Origin: Didymodactylos carnosus
Lineage: Eukaryota > Rotifera > Eurotatoria > Philodinida > Philodinidae
Assembly: GCA_905250885.1 (NCBI GenBank)
Contig: CAJNOQ010002775.1
Span: 1-22,733 of the forward strand
DNA length: 22,733 nucleotides
Reading direction: 5' to 3'
Part shown: one piece after another, positions 19,637 to 22,733 of the stretch
Layout: each line of letters starts with the position of its first letter
How positions within the stretch are numbered: position 1 is the first letter of the stretch
Position numbers and translations under genes: made by a program
The notes under the pieces: model-generated
Told to the model about the DNA's origin: nothing
Seen by the model: only the letters and a program-made list of their open reading frames with translations
Databases searched by the model: none

Positions 19637-21207
19637 ACTTCAAATAGGAATCTAGTGATTTTTTTGGGGGCATATATAGTCTGAAGTGTCTTCTACAAAA
19701 CTAGATCTAAGCGACATCTTGAAAACCTATGCTTCGAGAGCTATGGATGTTTTCCCTGAAGCCTTCGTACTTTTCTGCTGTTGAATGAAAACATAGGTTA
19801 TCGACTATGCTGAATCTCGTGGCAATATTAGTTTTGAGAACAAAACTGCAACCACTGAGTGAAAACCTATACTAGTTCAAATAACCCATTTTTGATTATT
19901 TTCATCAAAAATTGAAAAGCTCATAACTCAGTCAAAATCCATCCAGCCTATTTCAGAATGTCAGGAAATACTCTATTTTATCCGCAACATACTGTAAAGC
20001 TCAATAATCATGCATCTATTCAAATCACTACTGTACTCTAAGTGTATTTTCAAAAGCCACTGTTCAAAGTTATTTTGAATGGATAATTATTGATTACAAT
20101 TCTTTCGCAGTGTATTTAAGGCAAGGAAAAATTGCCGAAAAAAACCGTCTAAGAATCACGAAAGGAAGCACTTTTTTTTCTTGGCCGGTAGATCATAAAC
20201 TAATGTTTATAATTTTTTCTGTATATCCGCTCCGTGTAGATTACTTCATTATTGTAGTTTTTCGCATTATATATTTTATCTGAGATTTTTCATTGAATAA
20301 GAAACATTTGTACATCTGAAGCTTTCATTGATTATTACTAATATTTCATTGGTATTACTAATATGAGTATGTGAACAAGTACTGTAAAACTGTAAACAAC
20401 AACTAGAAAAGAGAACTTTAGTAACGCAGAACAAAGCGGTAAACCTAGCTACACTAGATCATACTAAGTCTGATGAGTGCCTTTTAGAGTGCGAGTTTCA
20501 CGTTGAAAAACTACCGAGATTTTTACGCAAAACTGAAAATCAACTAAACATTTTGAAATGCACATCAATCGACACAGTTTTTGATCCTGATTTCAAGTAT
20601 GCTATTTTTATTTCTCGAAAGTTGAGTTCTGATCGAGAAAATTAAGAATTACTGGAAGAATCCCGACTTTTTCTTCTGATTTAGAAAAAATTAACTTTTC
20701 TTGAAAACGACTAAATATTACTAAAAAAACGTCGCGTACTTTTTTTCCAACAAGTATACTGATTAGAGCAAATAACAATTAATGCTTAGTCTTTCTTTCA
20801 ATAGAAAAAACTAGATACGTTTACAAATTTCGAAGTAGAGTTTTTATGATTCTGCTCCTGTTCCGTGGATTTGGCGGTCAGTTTCAACTTTAAAATTTTG
20901 GAATTCAGTTTTTTAAACTCAGTTTTCGATGGAGAATCAGAAAAAAATAGGTTTGGAATTTTAGAAAACAATAAGGATGAAAAATTTCCTTATTTTTGAA
21001 AAATGGGTATTTTTAAATTTTTTCACCAAAAAATGATTTCTTAAAATGTAGAATTGTGTTTTTCCGATGCAACTCGTTGAGCTCTATCCAACCATGCGAA
21101 AAAAGACGAAAAAAAAATCTTGCTGTAATTTTGAATTACCGGCACCTTACAAAAGCTGCGAAGATAAATAAGAATGTAAAATGTTAGAAGTCTAAGGTAA
21201 GGCTACG
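19637..21207. other. Spacer with one open frame lacking ATG
   Basis: The only notable item is an open stretch at 20388-20645 on the plus strand (85 codons, no ATG), with segments such as LDHTKSDECLLECEFHVEKL and TVFDPDFKYAIF. It could be an exon relic or chance. Near 19725-19865 the motif AACCTAT appears in direct and inverted copies. AATAAGGA/TCCTTATT form a small hairpin near 20970. No gene is supported. Confidence 0.3.
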
Positions 21208-21334
21208 TTCACATTATAAAAGTTAACTGAGCTAAAACGAAGTTGATTAGCCAGAAAGAGTTAAATGATGTTTCGGACATCATTTAACTTTAACTCTCCA
21301 ATCACAAATGAGCTCAGTAACCAATAATATGGTT
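21208..21334. repeat. Fold-back (palindromic) sequence, MITE-like
   Basis: The core is a perfect 13-bp stem, AGTTAAATGATGT (21259-21271) and ACATCATTTAACT (21277-21289), with a TTCGG loop. Pairing resumes outward imperfectly: GTTAACTGAGCT (21222-21233) faces GAGCTCAGTAAC (about 21310-21321), and weaker matches extend to about 21208 and 21334. A ~125-bp imperfect palindrome of this kind is typical of fold-back or MITE remnants. No clear target duplication was found. Confidence 0.6.
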
Positions 21335-22733
21335 CTATTAGGCAAGAGACTAAGTATTCACGAAAAGTGAGAGTCATCAAAGGTCCCCGACCTGTAATAA
21401 TAATGACTCAAGCCAAACAACACCAAAGAAGTAATAAAAAAAAAAAAATAAAGAAGACAACTAACATTTTATTAAGAAACCTAAATTTTTCTATAAAAAC
21501 AATCAGAATATAATTACGTAAAATGTTCCAAGGAAACGACCAAAAAGTTTCTACAAAAGCGTTCCAAAGGCCGAACTTGCGAGTACCAATAGAGATGTTA
21601 GCTGAGCCGCCACCCGGAAATGAATTATTACGATCGGCTAACCCCTGTAAATACAAACTCGCTTTCCCTGAAAAAACATCTAAGCGACCGCATCGTTAAA
21701 AAACTGATCACCACTGCATATGTCTGCTTTCCGATCTGTAGAACTTCGAATTGTAAAGTCTGTCCTCGTGCAGCAAATTGATGATCTACTTTACGTGACT
21801 AAGTAGTGCATTTGGAAGATTCAAATATCATAATACAGACGAAGAGAGCACCTACAAATTGAGAAGTTTCAAATACGTACTTGACCTGAAAAATAACTTT
21901 TTATTTAAATGCTTTATTTGCGATCGGTCTAAGGAACTGTATTTAGTCATATATGTTTAGCATTAATTTCAAAAAATATTGTGATGATACTTAACAATGA
22001 TGATGACCGTTACGTGCCCAAAGGAAGTCGCATCTGTTAGTCATACTTTTATTCGATACACGTGTTTCTCCTCTTCTTCTCCTGTTCGTGTTGAATAGTT
22101 CAGTTCTCTATGACTGTGATTGATATACTATTTTAGTCAGCTTTAAAGTCATACCCGACGAAACGATTCCTCGTTGCTGTATTTACAAAACGATTCTTGA
22201 AAAATGAACAAGGAAGCACAAGTACGTATTATAGTATAAATTATTAGTTTTTAACTGTATTTCGGTTTACTTTGAGAGAGAAGTAATTGTACGTGACCAT
22301 GAGGCGTAAATAATTCAACTTCATTTGCAGTTTTGTTAATCCTGCGGTTTGCTTAATAAAAACTTTCTACACTTTCTGGAAACTACACATCTACAATCAA
22401 ACGATAACGAAGAATACTACTTTTGACTCTTCATTTAACTGATAAAAATTGATAAAAACCACGGTAAGGAACGAACTAAAGACCGATCAGAGGGAATATC
22501 AGCTAAGAAAAACGCTCAACAAAAACTTATTCAGTCCTTCGAAAGTACAGTTAAGAAGGACGGACAAATTTTGAAAAATAAAGAGTGTTCTACTGGAACA
22601 AGGATAATTCCCGGATTTTGTGCAACATGAGAATGTAGAGTCACATGGAGTAATTCTGATAATCGTTTAAAACTTTTCGGATATTTTAGGCACATTTTGG
22701 CCATTTTTAACCGGAGAAAACCAGTATTATGCA
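21335..22733. other. Right-hand spacer, no supported gene
   Basis: A minus-strand frame at 21408-21656 ends in a Phe/Leu run created by a poly-A tract and has no domain. At 22204 an ATG opens six codons (MNKEAQ) before a donor-like GTACGT, but the only good acceptor downstream (TTTGCAG, near 22330) leads to an immediate stop. A Lys-rich open stretch without ATG at 22439-22630 (KKNAQQKLIQSFESTVKKDG) could be part of an exon. None is enough to call a gene. Confidence 0.35.

Noticed and set aside
21408-21656. 82-aa minus-strand frame
   Set aside because: The second half is a Phe/Leu run from a poly-A tract; no homology recognised.
22204-22630. Start of a further gene (MNKEAQ exon, then a Lys-rich exon)
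   Set aside because: The only clear acceptor between them gives an immediate stop in the needed phase, so no consistent model could be built.

Overview
The window is AT-rich nuclear DNA of an animal or close relative. The genes are split by many short introns (mostly 50-140 nt) with GT-AG borders, and three genes encode recognisable eukaryotic proteins. Compact introns, Asn/Gln/Ser-rich low-complexity insertions and AT-rich codon use would suit a small invertebrate such as a rotifer. That placement is inference; no marker gene here settles it. There are no bacterial operons, rRNA or tRNA genes, or CRISPR arrays.

Layout, left to right. (1) 207-2544, minus strand: the first nine exons (485 codons) of a rotatin (RTTN) gene, whose 3' part lies beyond the left edge. 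The last intron runs into an odd GC-rich block at 1-121. (2) 2545-6953: a long gene-poor spacer with the RTTN promoter side (CCAAT box, E-box), then a 1.8 kb element with ~100-bp terminal inverted repeats flanked by a 9-bp direct repeat (2821-4655, Mutator-like in architecture, no transposase seen), then about 2.3 kb without a convincing gene. (3) 6954-7511, plus: prefoldin subunit 2 (PFDN2) in one coding exon. (4) 8244-11253, plus: a complete ten-exon WWOX gene (413 aa) with two WW domains, the second degenerate, and a short-chain dehydrogenase domain. (5) 11989-17846, plus: a seven-exon gene for a 1678-aa, almost wholly low-complexity Ser/Arg/Lys-rich protein that I cannot name. (6) 17847-22733: T-rich 3' flank, then about 4 kb with hairpins, a ~125-bp fold-back sequence and a few open fragments that may be decayed exons, but no supported gene.

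The genes do not form an obvious pathway. Rotatin is a centriole/cilium protein, prefoldin 2 is part of the cytosolic chaperone that delivers actin and tubulin to CCT, WWOX is a WW-domain oxidoreductase scaffold, and the last gene looks like a nuclear SR-related protein. RTTN is divergent from the other three, which share the plus strand with 0.73 kb gaps.

Exon coordinates were worked out by hand from GT-AG borders, reading-frame continuity and remembered family sequences. RTTN and WWOX exons join in frame at every junction. The strongest leads for something undescribed are the inverted-repeat element at 2821-4655, the fold-back at 21208-21334 and the unnamed 1678-aa protein. I found no evidence for a novel multi-gene system.
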